DNA of 64,000 nt from assembly GCA_002105175.1 (NCBI GenBank), contig MCGE01000001.1, forward strand, positions 1,054,001 to 1,118,000. Reading direction: 5' to 3'. Shown here one piece after another: positions 22,801-35,334 of this stretch. How positions within the stretch are numbered: position 1 is the first letter of the stretch; every line of letters begins with the position of its first letter. A program made the translations under genes and the position numbers. Under the pieces are notes generated by a model that saw nothing but the letters and a program-made list of their open reading frames with translations, was not told where the DNA came from and ran no database searches. The stretch comes from Absidia repens (Eukaryota > Mucoromycota > Mucoromycetes > Mucorales > Cunninghamellaceae).

Positions 22801-24289
22801 ATTTGGGAATGCCTTTTGTGGATATTTCTTTCCTAAGTTTGCTGTCTCTCAGAAACCATTCCGTGGATTTCAAGGACGATAAAATCGTAGCGCCGAAAAC
22901 AAAAGGGAAACATCGAATACGGGACGAATGCCGAATATTCCATGAAATATTTGACTTTAGAAAAGTGGGTCTTCAATCAAGGTAAAAGAAAAAATTATCA
23001 ATAGGATAGCAATATCTATACTAATACATATACATATATATATATATATATATTTAAATTTAGTTTGAAGAATGTGGACCAATACGATGAAATAAACGAA
23101 AATGAGGGTGATGATTTGGATGAAACAGAACAAAATCAACAACAACATCGCCGCCCTATATTTGGAAATCATATTCGGACAGACGGACATACAGTTGACG
23201 TTTTGCTAGTACGCCAAAAACGTCACTCAGAATTACCAGACCTCTCAATGGACGACTTCACATCAAACGAACTTGATCAGCATTTTCAACTCTGGGGCGT
23301 TGATCCAGGCATCAAGGATATATTTACAGCTACGGACGGTGCAGGACAATATCGGCGGTTCAGTACCAAGGAATGGCGATCCAAGTGCGGCACTACTCGT
23401 AGATTTCGATTCCAGCAAGAAGAAAAACGACGACAGGGAATTATGAAGATCGAAAGCTCTATACCTACAACAAGAACAACATCTTCAACAAAACTCATGG
23501 CGGCCGTTAAATACCTTATCAACAACCTTCCAAGACTGACGGAATTCTATAGTATGGTCCATTGGCGAAAACATCGGCTGCATGCCTACTCAGGTCGACA
23601 GAAACTGGACCAAGAAATGACAAACGTGTTTCTGGATGGTGGTGAAAAATACAACCGCAAACCTGGAACTCAATCTCGAACATCGCTCCATGCAAAGTAA
23701 GGGAAAAAAATAAAATAAAAAAAGATAGCATTCTCATTTCACTTATTTTGTCACTCCTCTTTAGTCGTTTCAGACGTGAACCTTTTTCCGTCCACCGAAA
23801 AATACCTCTGCTAGCAATTGGTGATGGTTTCTTTCAAATGACCATGCGTGGCACAGTACCTGGAATGGTCGCTCGTCTCCGGCGAACTTTGAAGAAGGCG
23901 GAACAGAAGCATTTACTGGTAATGGTGCAAGTCAATGAAGCGTACACATCCAAGGTATTTTGTTTTAAAAAAAAAGAAAGCAATATCCTCAAAAAAGAGA
24001 AATTTGACATTTTTTTTTATTTTGTGATTAGGTTTGCTCGAAATGTTACACGAAGAATATGGTAAACAAGAAAATTGATGACGGTGACTATCGATTACAT
24101 TCGGTATTAGTCTGCTCCGACTGCAATACTACCTGGAATCGAGACGTCAATGCCTGCAACAACATCCATCACCTTGCCATATGTCTCAGTCAAGGTGCGG
24201 ATCGTCCGTCCATTTTCTGTCGATTAACCACTTCGAACCCAGCAACATCCCAACAACAATTACAGCGGCTAGATAAAACTATCCAATGA
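19827..24289 (+). CDS. Fanzor (TnpB-like eukaryotic RNA-guided endonuclease)
   Basis: Exons 19827-19941, 20013-20093, 20160-22132, 22212-22981, 23064-23696, 23765-23954 and 24032-24289 join in frame to about 1339 aa. From the N-terminus: zinc motifs CNSCG..LCPNH (aa 40-60) and CPGC..LCPDH (from aa 106); six 18-residue repeats (aa 216-323); a bactofilin-like repeat block (aa 360-480); an acidic region; then the core. RuvC-I is WGVDPGIKDI (Asp about 1060). IGDGFF sits where TnpB has the RuvC-II Glu. VNEAYTSK supplies a Glu at about 1249. A CSKC..CSDC ribbon (1256-1285) is followed by RuvC-III, NRDVNACNNI (Asp about 1292). The core fits the published Fanzor pattern with a shifted catalytic Glu. 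All key residues are present, so it may be active. The family uses a non-coding guide RNA usually made near the 3' end; none could be defined here. Confidence 0.9.
20609..20932 (+). repeat. 54-bp coding tandem repeat (6 units) in the Fanzor gene
   Basis: Six consecutive 54-bp units, each encoding EGAP-G-DLV-(EA/GT)AV-(TS/AP)LQV. Two unit types alternate (A B A B A A), so the array also has a 108-bp higher-order period. A seventh, strongly diverged unit starts at 20933. Units of one type are nearly identical, pointing to recent expansion. All units keep the frame. Confidence 0.95.
21040..21400 (+). other. Bactofilin-like beta-solenoid repeat block within Fanzor
   Basis: About 120 residues of short repeats of the pattern GN(I/L/V)..(S/T)GDV..G..(I/L).(I/V)GG: GGNVRSSGDVVAQENLAIDG, NLTASGDVLAGESISITG, VGGNIQVTGDVSVGGNLSIV. 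Glycine/asparagine turns with alternating hydrophobic residues are the hallmark of right-handed beta-helices such as bactofilins and some phage fibre domains. Such a domain is unexpected in a Fanzor protein; it may be for self-assembly (inference). Confidence 0.7.
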
Positions 24290-24379
24290 TCGAAGGGGTA
24301 AGTGAGACAAAAGTGGAGGAAAAATTTTATACTAATTTTTTTTTATATATTATGAACGACCCTGTGCGCTTAGCAATCC

Positions 24380-24410
24380 GTGGCTTTTCATTGGCTGAAT
24401 GAAAAGCCAC
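24380..24410. promoter_or_regulatory. Perfect 13-bp inverted repeat just outside the Fanzor element
   Basis: GTGGCTTTTCATT, a 5-nt loop GGCTG, then AATGAAAAGCCAC. It begins at the base after the right terminal repeat and lies 80-110 bp upstream of the RPP2 start. The loop side contains ATTGG, an inverted CCAAT box. It may be a promoter element of RPP2 or a structure linked to element insertion or its RNA. Confidence 0.5.
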
Positions 24411-24489
24411 TGAAAAACTTCGAACCAAAACCTGTTTTTTTATTTTTTTTTTTTTCTCTTCCTCTTACTTTTTATATTCATCTTATATC

Positions 24490-25028
24490 ATGAAGTTCCT
24501 CGCTGCCTACCTTCTCCTCGTCGCCGGTGGAAAGACCGAACCCTCTGCCGAAGATATCACCAAGCTTTTGGGCTCTGTTGGTGTCGAAGGTGATCAAGCT
24601 CGCTTGACCTCTTTGCTCAAGGCCCTCGAAGGCAAGACTGTCGAAGAAGTAAGTGCCATCTTCAATTCTATTTTTTAATCATATCATAAATATATGTGTA
24701 TATTCAATATATAAGGTTACTGTTACTCATTCTTCTTCGTTTTTGTACTTGTACAGGTCATCGCTGAAGGTTCTTCCAAGCTCGCCTCCGTCTCCTCTGG
24801 TCCCGCTGCTGGCGCCGCTGCTGGTGCTGCTGCTGGTGGCGCTGCCGCTGATGCTCCTGCTGAAGAAGCCAAGGAAGAAGAAAAGGAAGAATCCGATGAT
24901 GTAAGTGAATTATCATTATTATCATTATCTGCATAGATGAATGACGGGGAAATGATCATGATATGACTTTTTTTTTCTCACACGTGCCTTTTTTTTTTTA
25001 GGATATGGGTTTCGGTCTCTTCGACTAA
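24490..25028 (+). CDS. RPP2: 60S acidic ribosomal protein P2
   Basis: Stalk protein of the large ribosomal subunit that recruits translation GTPases, 109 aa. Exons 24490-24648, 24757-24900 and 25002-25028. It shows [40 protein letters not shown], an Ala/Gly hinge, an acidic tail and the invariant end [10 protein letters not shown], whose last residues sit alone in exon 3. MK(F/Y)LAAYLLL marks P2 rather than P1. The T-rich leader (24430-24480) fits a strongly expressed fungal gene. The Fanzor element ends 110 bp upstream of this start. Confidence 0.97.
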
Positions 25029-25989
25029 ACTTCTCTAGTTTAAATCAAATCATCCACCTTTGTCGTCCCCTTTTTCATTTTATTCCAATCTCTTTGTAGT
25101 CATTAATAAATAAAAAGTACCTTGACTGATTATTTTTGTATGATATTGTCTTTTGTGTTGTGATGCGTAGTAAATATGGCGTCTCCCACTCTCACTTCAC
25201 TGGATTTTTAAATCAACCTTTATATCTCTGATTTATAGATTGCACGGCTCTGCGTACTTGCACTCTCAATATTCACCATGAGCATTGACGGCAACTGAAC
25301 ATATTTTTGTGGCTCTCTTAATAGTTTCCTTTAGTACAACCACGCTTTCTTCCAAACGTATCACATAGACTGCACAAATGTAATCTATTCAGACCTGAAG
25401 ATGCTACACTAGGCACACCGTCGTATTCCAGGTGCGCCAACTCCCAAATGGAAGAGTCGCAAATAAAAATCACTCAGAACCATTCGAAAAGGATATTACA
25501 TTTTATAGTTATAGAAATTATTATGATATCCACTTCCACTATTTTTTTGAATAAAATCCAATTTACTTATCACTCATTTACTTTGCTGTCTGTTGTTTGT
25601 CTGTGTTGCCCTTATTTATTTGTCTGTATATTTATTCGATCGTAGTAGAAAAAAAAATCGTAGGCGAAAAATGAATTGTGTTTCATTGTCAACATACTAG
25701 AGACAAAAAAAAAGATTACCCACTATGTATACTAAAATAAAAATAAAAACTTTGTTGGGAAATTCATCGATACTGGAGGTATATTGAAGCTTGCTTGCAA
25801 GGAACGTCAACTAACGAAGTGATGTTGATTGTTCAGAAATTCACGTCTCCTTCTTGGCGACACCGAAAACATCGCCGTATGTGGCATCATATCTTAGCAT
25901 GCGGCAAAAAAAAAAAAAAAAAAAGGTATATTTTATTGAAGCATAAACATAAACTGCGAAGGTCAACAGCAATCAAAGAATCTAATGGT
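25029..25989. other. Intergenic, no confident gene
   Basis: The RPP2 3' region with an AATAAA-like signal near 25105, then AT-rich DNA. A minus-strand stretch near 25270-25350 reads VIRLEESVVVLKETIKRATK, but it has stops on both sides and no splice support, so it is not called. Confidence 0.4.
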
Positions 25990-27030
25990 GCTAACATGAG
26001 GTAGACTGATGTGAGATTTGAAAAATGGTCAACACTAATATAAAGGGACAACTGTGAAATGGGAGCTAATATAATGTACAAAACGTGAGAAAAGCTGAAG
26101 GTGTATCTGTTATTGAAGCCTAGACAACAGTCAACACAATCATAAAGTGGGTGAGGTAACAAAAAAGGAATCTATTGCACAAGTCGTGAAAGAGGCTATT
26201 GGGACATTTTTCATTAAAGCAAATAAAATGAGATACATTTTATTCAGATGTAGAAACAAACTATGGACAAACTAACACAAAATTAATCTAAAGATGACCC
26301 CCCCAAACTAATGATAGTTCTAAATCCTGAATCCTGAGTGAAAGGGTTTCCCCATGCATCTTGTATTCCCTGTTCCGAAACCCTTCTAAACTAATCCTGA
26401 CACTATTCTAAGTCCAACATGACATCAAGGAAGTTGAATGATGGAGAAAAAGAAGAAGAAAAAAGAAAATGAAAAGAGAGCGACAAAAATAAAAACGGGG
26501 AAAAATAACTATTCACGTGGGTGGAATTTGAATTATCATCTTTCTTTTGGTCCCTTGTCAGGATTGTGGTCGTGGTTTTCTTTTTATTGAACACCACAAA
26601 TAAGGACCCCTCCCCTCTTTTTTTTTATTTCTTGTTTGCTTGCCTTGCTTTTTACAACATTCAATAGCAAACAACACGGTCAACATGATAATTCTCTTAT
26701 TATGACAACAGCTCCATTATTCAAAAGCGGATCTCTGTTCTCATGACAGTTATCGGCAGTATGGTGGCTCTAATTTTTTTTTTTGTTTTTTTGTTACAGG
26801 ACCGTGCGCCACTCAACAGCGGTAGCATGGTGGTTAGCTCTATTTTTCTTACAGCAACCAATATCATTCAACATCGGCTCATGAACGTTCTCCCTTCTCG
26901 TGATACAATTCTCACGGTGTCTCCGCACCCCCTTCCCCTTTGCAATTTACAATATTTTACCACACATCGTAGAATAGCCTATCTGCCCACTGTAGCATAG
27001 TTTGTCACTCACCCTAAAATTATCTACCCC
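25990..27030 (+). repeat. Interspersed repeat family, copy 2
   Basis: Longest copy in the window. It has a left part with two degenerate subunits (GGGAGCTAATATA..GTACAA..GTGAGAAAAGC and CAAGTCGTGAAAGAGGCTATTGGGACA). The core at about 26330-26430 contains CCCCATGCATCTTGTATTCCC and ACCCTTCTAAACTA. The right part has CACGTGGGTGG, a T-rich tract, TCAACATGATAATTCTCTTA and GTAGAATAGC. Same order as copy 1. No intact ORF. Confidence 0.75.
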
Positions 27031-27914
27031 CCCCCTAGTTTATCTTATCTTACGTTTATTCTCCAATAAATTTTTTTTACTCCATATGCCTTCAATGAAT
27101 GCCTTTGATACTTCATTGCGTATAACACAGTGTTTTGATGAGCGTTAAAAAAGAATGAACGAAGTTGACGTATCTCTGAATTTACGAGGCTTGCAGTTAT
27201 CAAATATGTTTTTTTTTTATTTCGATAATTGATCCTATTTGCGTGAATGTAATAAAAAAAAAACGATGACTTCAATGGTTTTTGGCCAGATTTGGTTATA
27301 TGTTTTGGCAGTATTTATTATTATATATTATTTTATTCTATTACGTGTACAGAAGGCAACAACAACTGATGACATATACAATTTTTGACCAGATTTGGTT
27401 GCAGGTTTTGATGATTGCATTTATAGTAACATGGTACGAGTGGTTTTATATTTTTTGGGAAGTTTGGGGGGGTGTTGAATTGAGACAGAGGAACAATATG
27501 GACAATTGTTTTCTCTCAGCGAAATCATTTTTCCAGCCAAAGATGATGACAGGCATCAATTATGATATCATATCGGCGCATGAATCAAATTGACGAGAAA
27601 AAAATCATTTCCTAAATTGGATATACGTATTACTAAAAGATCGTCATTATTGGACAACATAATGTATGCTTTGTAACCGTACAACAACAGCATCCATACC
27701 ATAGTGTAGTTGATGTATTGAAAAAAAAAAAAAAAAAAAAAAAAAAAAGCACATTATCAAACAAATGTAAAAATGTGAAACAAACACGATGGATGAATAA
27801 AAAAAGTATAGACTTTATTATGAATAACAATAAATGTGGCAGTTCATAAAGAATGAAACTTGGGGGGGATAATGGAGATAAAACAATACAAAGACTATTC
27901 AGATATTTCCTAAC
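27031..27914. other. Intergenic with poly(A) tract
   Basis: Contains a 28-base A run (27721-27748). A short plus-strand hydrophobic frame at 27282-27593 has no ATG start and is probably chance; AGATTTGGTT occurs twice there as a loose direct repeat. The catalase terminator region lies at the right end. Confidence 0.4.
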
Positions 27915-29767
<1,853 letters not shown>

Positions 29768-30562
29768 AATGTAACGATAAGAGGTGGGGGTTGGGTGAAA
29801 TTAAAAAAAAAAAAAAAAAAATCGGAAGAAGACAATTGGAAAAATAGAGAAAATGCTTTTTATATCTATATTTTTTAGTTTGGTGTGGGGGAAAGAGCGG
29901 AAGATGAATTATGAATTTTCACACGTATGAAGAACAAAAAAAATTGTCATATCACCCAATCAGCAATCGATTATACCCTTTTTATTTCTATTTTTTTACC
30001 CATCAATCATGGATGATTTCAGCCAATCAATTCGTTTGAATTATTTGTTAGTAAGCTATATTGAATCACCCCACCCCTTAATTTTAAATCAATGGTTGTG
30101 AACTTGTACGACAACATAAACACCTAGAAGATCATCATCACGAGCACCAGCATCACCATCGCTTTATCAGCGTTAAAAAATATGCTGTATTAAATTTTAT
30201 TACTTGGGTGGGCTCAGTCAAGGGACCCCTTTCAGCCAAATGAGGGGGGTCTTCGGGCTTTTAAAATGGATCATCAATTTTTTGCCCACTTCATTGAATA
30301 CCAACGACGCCTTACTCTTTTTTTTTTTTTTTTTTTTGCTGTTGTTGTTATTAGTATTCTACTCTCAACCGAAATCCTTACATCAACCTGTGGTTTATCA
30401 CTCTTTTTTATTTCAGAAATACCAAATTTTTATTTCATCCCACTACTACTAGTACTACTACTACCGTTTGACTTAGTCTATCGCTTCTGAGATCTCTCAA
30501 TCTCCGTGCTGGGATTATATGCATTGTGTTTGACTTCTTCCATACAATTCTCTAACCAAGCC
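29768..30562. promoter_or_regulatory. Divergent promoter region between catalase and F-box/WD40 genes
   Basis: About 800 bp between two gene starts. It has an A run (29803-29821), two CCAATCA motifs (29957, 30023; CCAAT-type boxes) on the plus strand, and a poly(T) run at 30319-30336. No stress element was identified with confidence. Confidence 0.4.
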
Positions 30563-32969
30563 ATGAATTCTACAACATTACAAGATGACACCACTGCAAT
30601 GCCTCTCCAAGAAGCTGTGTATCCACTTTCCGCTGTTGCCACTCCTCCTAGTGTCAAATACTCATCTTTCGACTCTTCTATATCAAACTTGAGGGGAACA
30701 CATTCAAAGGTAAATCTCATTATAATGTATATTGCATGAGCAACCTTTTTACAATACTAATACTTTTTTATTTTCTTCCATTTCCCGGTAGGCATGCTGC
30801 CTCTCCTTTTCTGGACACCAAGACCGAAGTTTACGGAAGCGATCTGTTACTTGCGACGATTGCAACTCGCCATTCAACACTTCCTTCAAGCGTGCTCGTA
30901 CTAAAAGCTCCAACAACAGCCAAAGCATCATTGACATTCAAAACGATACCCCATATTACTACTACAATACCACAGCATTTCCATCACCTTCACCTACACC
31001 AATATCACAACATCCACATTATCATCAAGATCAAGAACACTCGGCACTATCCGTTCACCACCAACAAAACATCAATGACCAACCACTGTTGAACGCTCTT
31101 TGGAATATGCCCAATATGATTGATACATTTGATACCTTACCGGCGCACATGAAAACGTATATGCTCTTCCAGCTCCTGAAGCGCTCCACTACCAGCTCTT
31201 TGAAGTTTGTCAACTCGCTTATCATGCCGGTCATCAAACGTGATGTGCTATCCTGTTTACCTCATGAATTGGCTCTTCAGGTGATTCGGCAATTGGATGT
31301 CCGCTCTCTATGTCGTGCCGCCACTGTCAGTAAAACTTGGCGTCAGATTGTAGACCATGACCAGGCGACCTGGAAAAGACTGTTATGCAAGGATGGATTT
31401 CTGGAGAATGATGACAATGAAGAAGACAATGGATCATTTGTAGCGTCTGGAACAACAATGACATCGCCAACATCGGTCCACGAATGGTTGTATGACAATG
31501 ACAATATCAAGATGATTGACACCAAGAATAACGACGACGATGATGGGGATCCTATGGACATAGATGATGGTGATGATGATAATGATGATGATGGTACACG
31601 TGGCAGCTCAACATACAACAAGGAACAGCCTCTTCTACGCATAGATAATCCTTACAAGCAACATTACCGTGAACGACATACCTTGCGCGAAAACTGGCGA
31701 CATGGCTGCTTCAAACGGACATGCTTCCAGGGTCACAACATGGCGACGCAAAGTGTAGTGACATGCCTTCAATTTGACGAGGACAAGATTATCTCGGGGG
31801 TGGACGACCGCGTGATCAATATTTACGATATCAGGTCTGGGCGGCATATCTCCACACTACGGGGCCATGAGGGTGGCGTCTGGACATTGCAATATATCGG
31901 GAATACGCTTGTCTCGGGATCGACCGATCGTACCATACGTGTTTGGGATATTGAACGAGGAGTGTGCACTCATGTCTTTTTCGGTCATATGTCTACCGTG
32001 CGTTGTTTACAAATTGTGATGCCCACGATGATCGACGGTCAGCTCAAACCTGCACATCCCCTGATTATCTCTGGCTCTCGGGACTCTACTATACGTGTGT
32101 GGCGTCTTCCTGATCCTCGCACCGATGCTCCTTTTGACGGCAGAGACCGGGTGAATCCTTGGCATCTACATACCTTGACGGGTCACAGTCTTTCAGTACG
32201 TGCCATTACGGCTCATGGAAATACCTTGGTCAGTGGAAGCTACGACAGCACGGTGGGCGTTTTTGATCTGGAAACGGGCCGCTTGGTACATCGAATGGAA
32301 GGTCATGCTCAGAAAGTTTATGCTGTGGTGATTGATCCTCAACGCAATCGATGTATGAGTGGTAGCATGGATGGCTCAGTCAGAATATGGGATCTTGCTT
32401 CTGGTCAATGTCTACAAATCTTGGATGGTAAGCGAAAGAAGAAGGGAGAAAAACTGATAGCATAGCACCGGACTCACTGGCGGAGGGTTTTTTAAGGTCA
32501 TACTATCTTGGTTGGATTACTTGGACTTTCAAAGAATCATATTGTATCTGGCTCGGCAGACGCAACTTTACGAATATGGTCTTCGGATACGGGGGTTTGT
32601 CAACATGTCCTCAGTGGCCATCAAGCTGCCATCACCTGCTTTCAGCACGACGATCAAAAGGTGATATCGGGTTCTGAAGGCGGATTGAAAATGTGGGACG
32701 TCAAAACTGGGAAACATATGAATGATCTTATCACTGGAGTTGATGGCATTTGGCGTGTTGCTTTTGATAAACGTCGATGCATTGCTGCCGTATACAAGTA
32801 AGTTGAAAACCCCGTATCATATACAATGAGGAGACATCGCTTCCTTCCCTAATTTTTTTAATACTTATATTGAATTGTTTTAATTAGGAATGGAGTGACA
32901 TCGTTTGAAGTATTGGACTTCGGTGTGCATGGTTTGGAAGCCTCGGGTGGACAATTGGATCAATTGTAG
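30563..32969 (+). CDS. F-box/WD40 protein, Cdc4/Fbw7-like substrate receptor of SCF
   Basis: Ubiquitin-ligase adaptor of 721 aa. Exons 30563-30709, 30792-32427, 32497-32797 and 32888-32969. The N-terminal 200 residues are low complexity (Ser, His, Gln, Tyr) with a CDDC pair. The F-box is LPHELALQVIRQLDVRSLCR..VSKTWRQI. A long Asp-rich insert (DDDDGDPMDIDDGDDDNDDDG) sits between F-box and propeller. The propeller has seven to eight WD units such as LVSGSTDRTIRVWDI, ISGSRDSTIRVWRL, LVSGSYDSTVGVFDL, MSGSMDGSVRIWDL and VSGSADATLRIWSS. The order and the HRERHTLRENWRHG-like linker fit Cdc4/Fbw7 and Pop1/2, which bind phosphodegrons on cell-cycle and nutrient regulators. The substrate is not predictable. 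Confidence 0.92.
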
Positions 32970-33678
32970 CTTATATTATTATTATTATTGTTATATACAC
33001 ACCTGTCTTTTTCTCCCATTATATTCCTTTATATTTTGCCTAGCTTACTCTTCCTCCCTTTTCCCACCAACATTTATTGCTATCTGCGTGTTTTATTATT
33101 ATATGTTTTGCAATAAAAATACGATATTTGTTTTTTTGCATACAATTGCTTCTTTTTAAAAGGGTACTGCGCAAAATCTGGTGACATATAATATCGGAGC
33201 AAGTGTATATGTCGAATGTTTTATAGGTCTTTGATGGAGTAGTATGATCTTGTGGATAGCCCCAAAAGTGTCGCTATATGGAAGAGCTGTATATTATTTA
33301 ATGAGTCTTGGCTTGATAAAATATGTTCCTTTCATTCAAACAATAGGATATAGTTGACAAGTTAGACCATCTAACAAGTAATGGGATTGGTGCGGCGCTT
33401 ATAATAATAAGGGAGGGAAGGCTGATATTTTTTTTTTTTATTTTTTGTCTTTTTCTTCTCCTATTTTTTTTTTTTTTTTTTTCTCTGTCTTGCTATTGGT
33501 TTTTTCTTTTTTTTTTTTTTTTTTTTTCCTTCTTCTTCTTCTTCTTCTTCACTCATTTTACTATATCTATTCGTCATACTCGAATATACCCTGTACTGTT
33601 TGATCCAATCATCTCATTAACATCACACAAAAGAAACCACCTGCCCTCATCTATTTATACAGCATCATCCTATCATCT
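32970..33678. other. Intergenic, T/C-rich promoter region of the MAP2K gene
   Basis: Poly(T)/CTT tracts at about 33425-33550 (including six CTT units near 33531) precede the MAP2K start and fit a fungal pyrimidine-rich promoter. No coding exon. Confidence 0.45.
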
Positions 33679-35334
33679 ATGTTAGCTAAAGGACCTTTAC
33701 GAAAAAAACGTAACTTTAAGAACTTGAAGCTCACGGATTCACCGGTGGTTGTCCAGCCAGCAGCAGCGTCTACTACGGGTGATACCAACAACAGCAGCAA
33801 CAACAACACTGATGTTAACCAGACCAAAGATGATTATGGAAAAGTATGCAATCAATTGAACGACTTGGAAATTGGCCTTGAACTACGATTGGACCTACGA
33901 CCTGAAGATTTCGACACTGTGGATGAACTGGGGCGTGGTAATGGTGGAACTGTATGCAAAGTGCTTCATGTCCGTACTCAAACTGTTATGGCTCGAAAGG
34001 TAAGGAGGGTGTTGCCGTTGAACAGTAAATATATTATATGCATATAATTTACATATTCTTGATTATCGTTAATTTAATAGATCATTCACATTCAAGCCAA
34101 TTCCACTGTGCGAAAACAAATCATGCGTGAAATGCAATTCCTACATGACTGTAACTCCAAACACATTGTCAGTTATTATGGGGCTTTTATGCAAGGCGAT
34201 GACATCTCTATTTGCATGGAATACATGGAAGTTGGGTAAGAATAACTCTTTTACTTTCCACATTGGGTGTTGAAGGATTTTGACTCACTCTATTCACATT
34301 ATGTCTGTCTAGATCATTGGATGCCATTTCCAAGAGATGTGGACCTATTCCTCTACCTGTTCTGAAAAAAATATCCTTTGCTGTAAGTAACTAAAGAAAT
34401 CAATCGAAAAGGAAACACGCAGATGATAATCTAAATCATTCTACTCTTTTATTAACCTGCTTGTATAGATTGTGGATGGCTTAATATATTTGTACGACGC
34501 TCATCGGATTATTCATCGAGGTACGGTGGAGAGGGGGGGGGAATAGCACATTTATGTCGGAATGGCTGCTCAATATTTGCCATCTTGTTTCGTTTTTTAT
34601 TTTTACTCTATAGATTTGAAACCGTCGAATGTATTGGTCAACTCGCAAGGACAAATCAAATTATGTGATTTTGGTGTATCAGGACAATTGATCAATTCAG
34701 TAGCAGATACTTTTGTTGGTACAAGCTCCTATATGAGTGTAAGTTTATTCAACCGGTTATCTTTATCTGACTGTCTGTAGTGTGTGTGTAAATCTAACAA
34801 TGAATTCAATATAATTTTTGTAGCCTGAACGTATCAGAGGATCCCCATATTCTGTCAAATCGGACGTCTGGTCATTAGGGATTACGATTATGGAATTGGC
34901 ATTGGCAAGATTTCCTTTTCCGGCTGATGGTACTCCTCTCTCTATTTTTGAACTGTTACAGCATATTGTCAATGAACCGGTGCCAACATTCCCGCCCGAT
35001 AGATACCCCCAAGAGTTGACTACATTTGTGGAACAATGGTAAGGAAAAAAGAAAAGGGGCATCTTGATAAAAGAAGTGGCATACTCAATGATTTGCTTTT
35101 TCTGTATAGTTTGATTAAAGATGTTAATGCTCGAGCCACACCAAGTGATTTGATGGTAAACTATGAAACATGTAGATTGCAAAGAGGATACTAATGCATA
35201 TATATTATATTACATAGAAACATGAATACTTGGCCACCGCGAAGCATGAAAAGGTGGATTTGGAACGATGGGCTCGTCAAGTATCCAGCAAGGCGACTGA
35301 TCATAGGAAATCAACTGCTAGGCCTTTTCAATGA
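33679..35334 (+). CDS. MAP kinase kinase, Ste7/MEK family
   Basis: Dual-specificity kinase of 366 aa that phosphorylates a MAP kinase. Exons 33679-33999, 34081-34235, 34313-34382, 34469-34520, 34614-34738, 34824-35038, 35110-35155 and 35218-35334. The glycine loop is [15 protein letters not shown] is replaced by MARKIIHI with the ATP-binding Lys in ARK; the catalytic loop [10 protein letters not shown] is split by intron 4; DFG is CDFGVSGQL. The activation segment is [20 protein letters not shown] with the phosphorylatable Ser and Thr of the MEK class. The N-terminus carries a basic [14 protein letters not shown] motif resembling MAPK-docking/MEK starts. Ste7 and MEK1/2 are the closest types by motif (pheromone or filamentation pathway, inferred). 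Confidence 0.94.

Larger units (their letters stand above)
19217..24379 (+). mobile_element. Candidate Fanzor transposon bounded by inverted repeats
   Basis: Left end (from 19217) reads GGATTGCTAGGGGCACAGGG; the reverse complement of the right end (24359-24379) reads GGATTGCTAAGCGCACAGGG. Over the terminal 21 bp, 19 positions match. The 5163-bp segment holds the Fanzor gene and one orphan exon but no separate transposase. A second partial copy of the left end follows at 19264-19301 (GATTACTAGGCGCACAG, then AAGTCGGGAA in both units). No clear target-site duplication is seen. Fanzor genes are known to ride in eukaryotic transposons of several superfamilies; which one applies here is open. Confidence 0.65.

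Noticed and set aside
25230..25440. Minus-strand stretch VIRLEESVVVLKETIKRATK as a gene relic
   Set aside because: Stops on both sides, no splice signals that extend it, and no second supporting block.
27282..27593. 103-codon hydrophobic frame
   Set aside because: No ATG start, no splice support, AT-rich composition and no recognisable motif.
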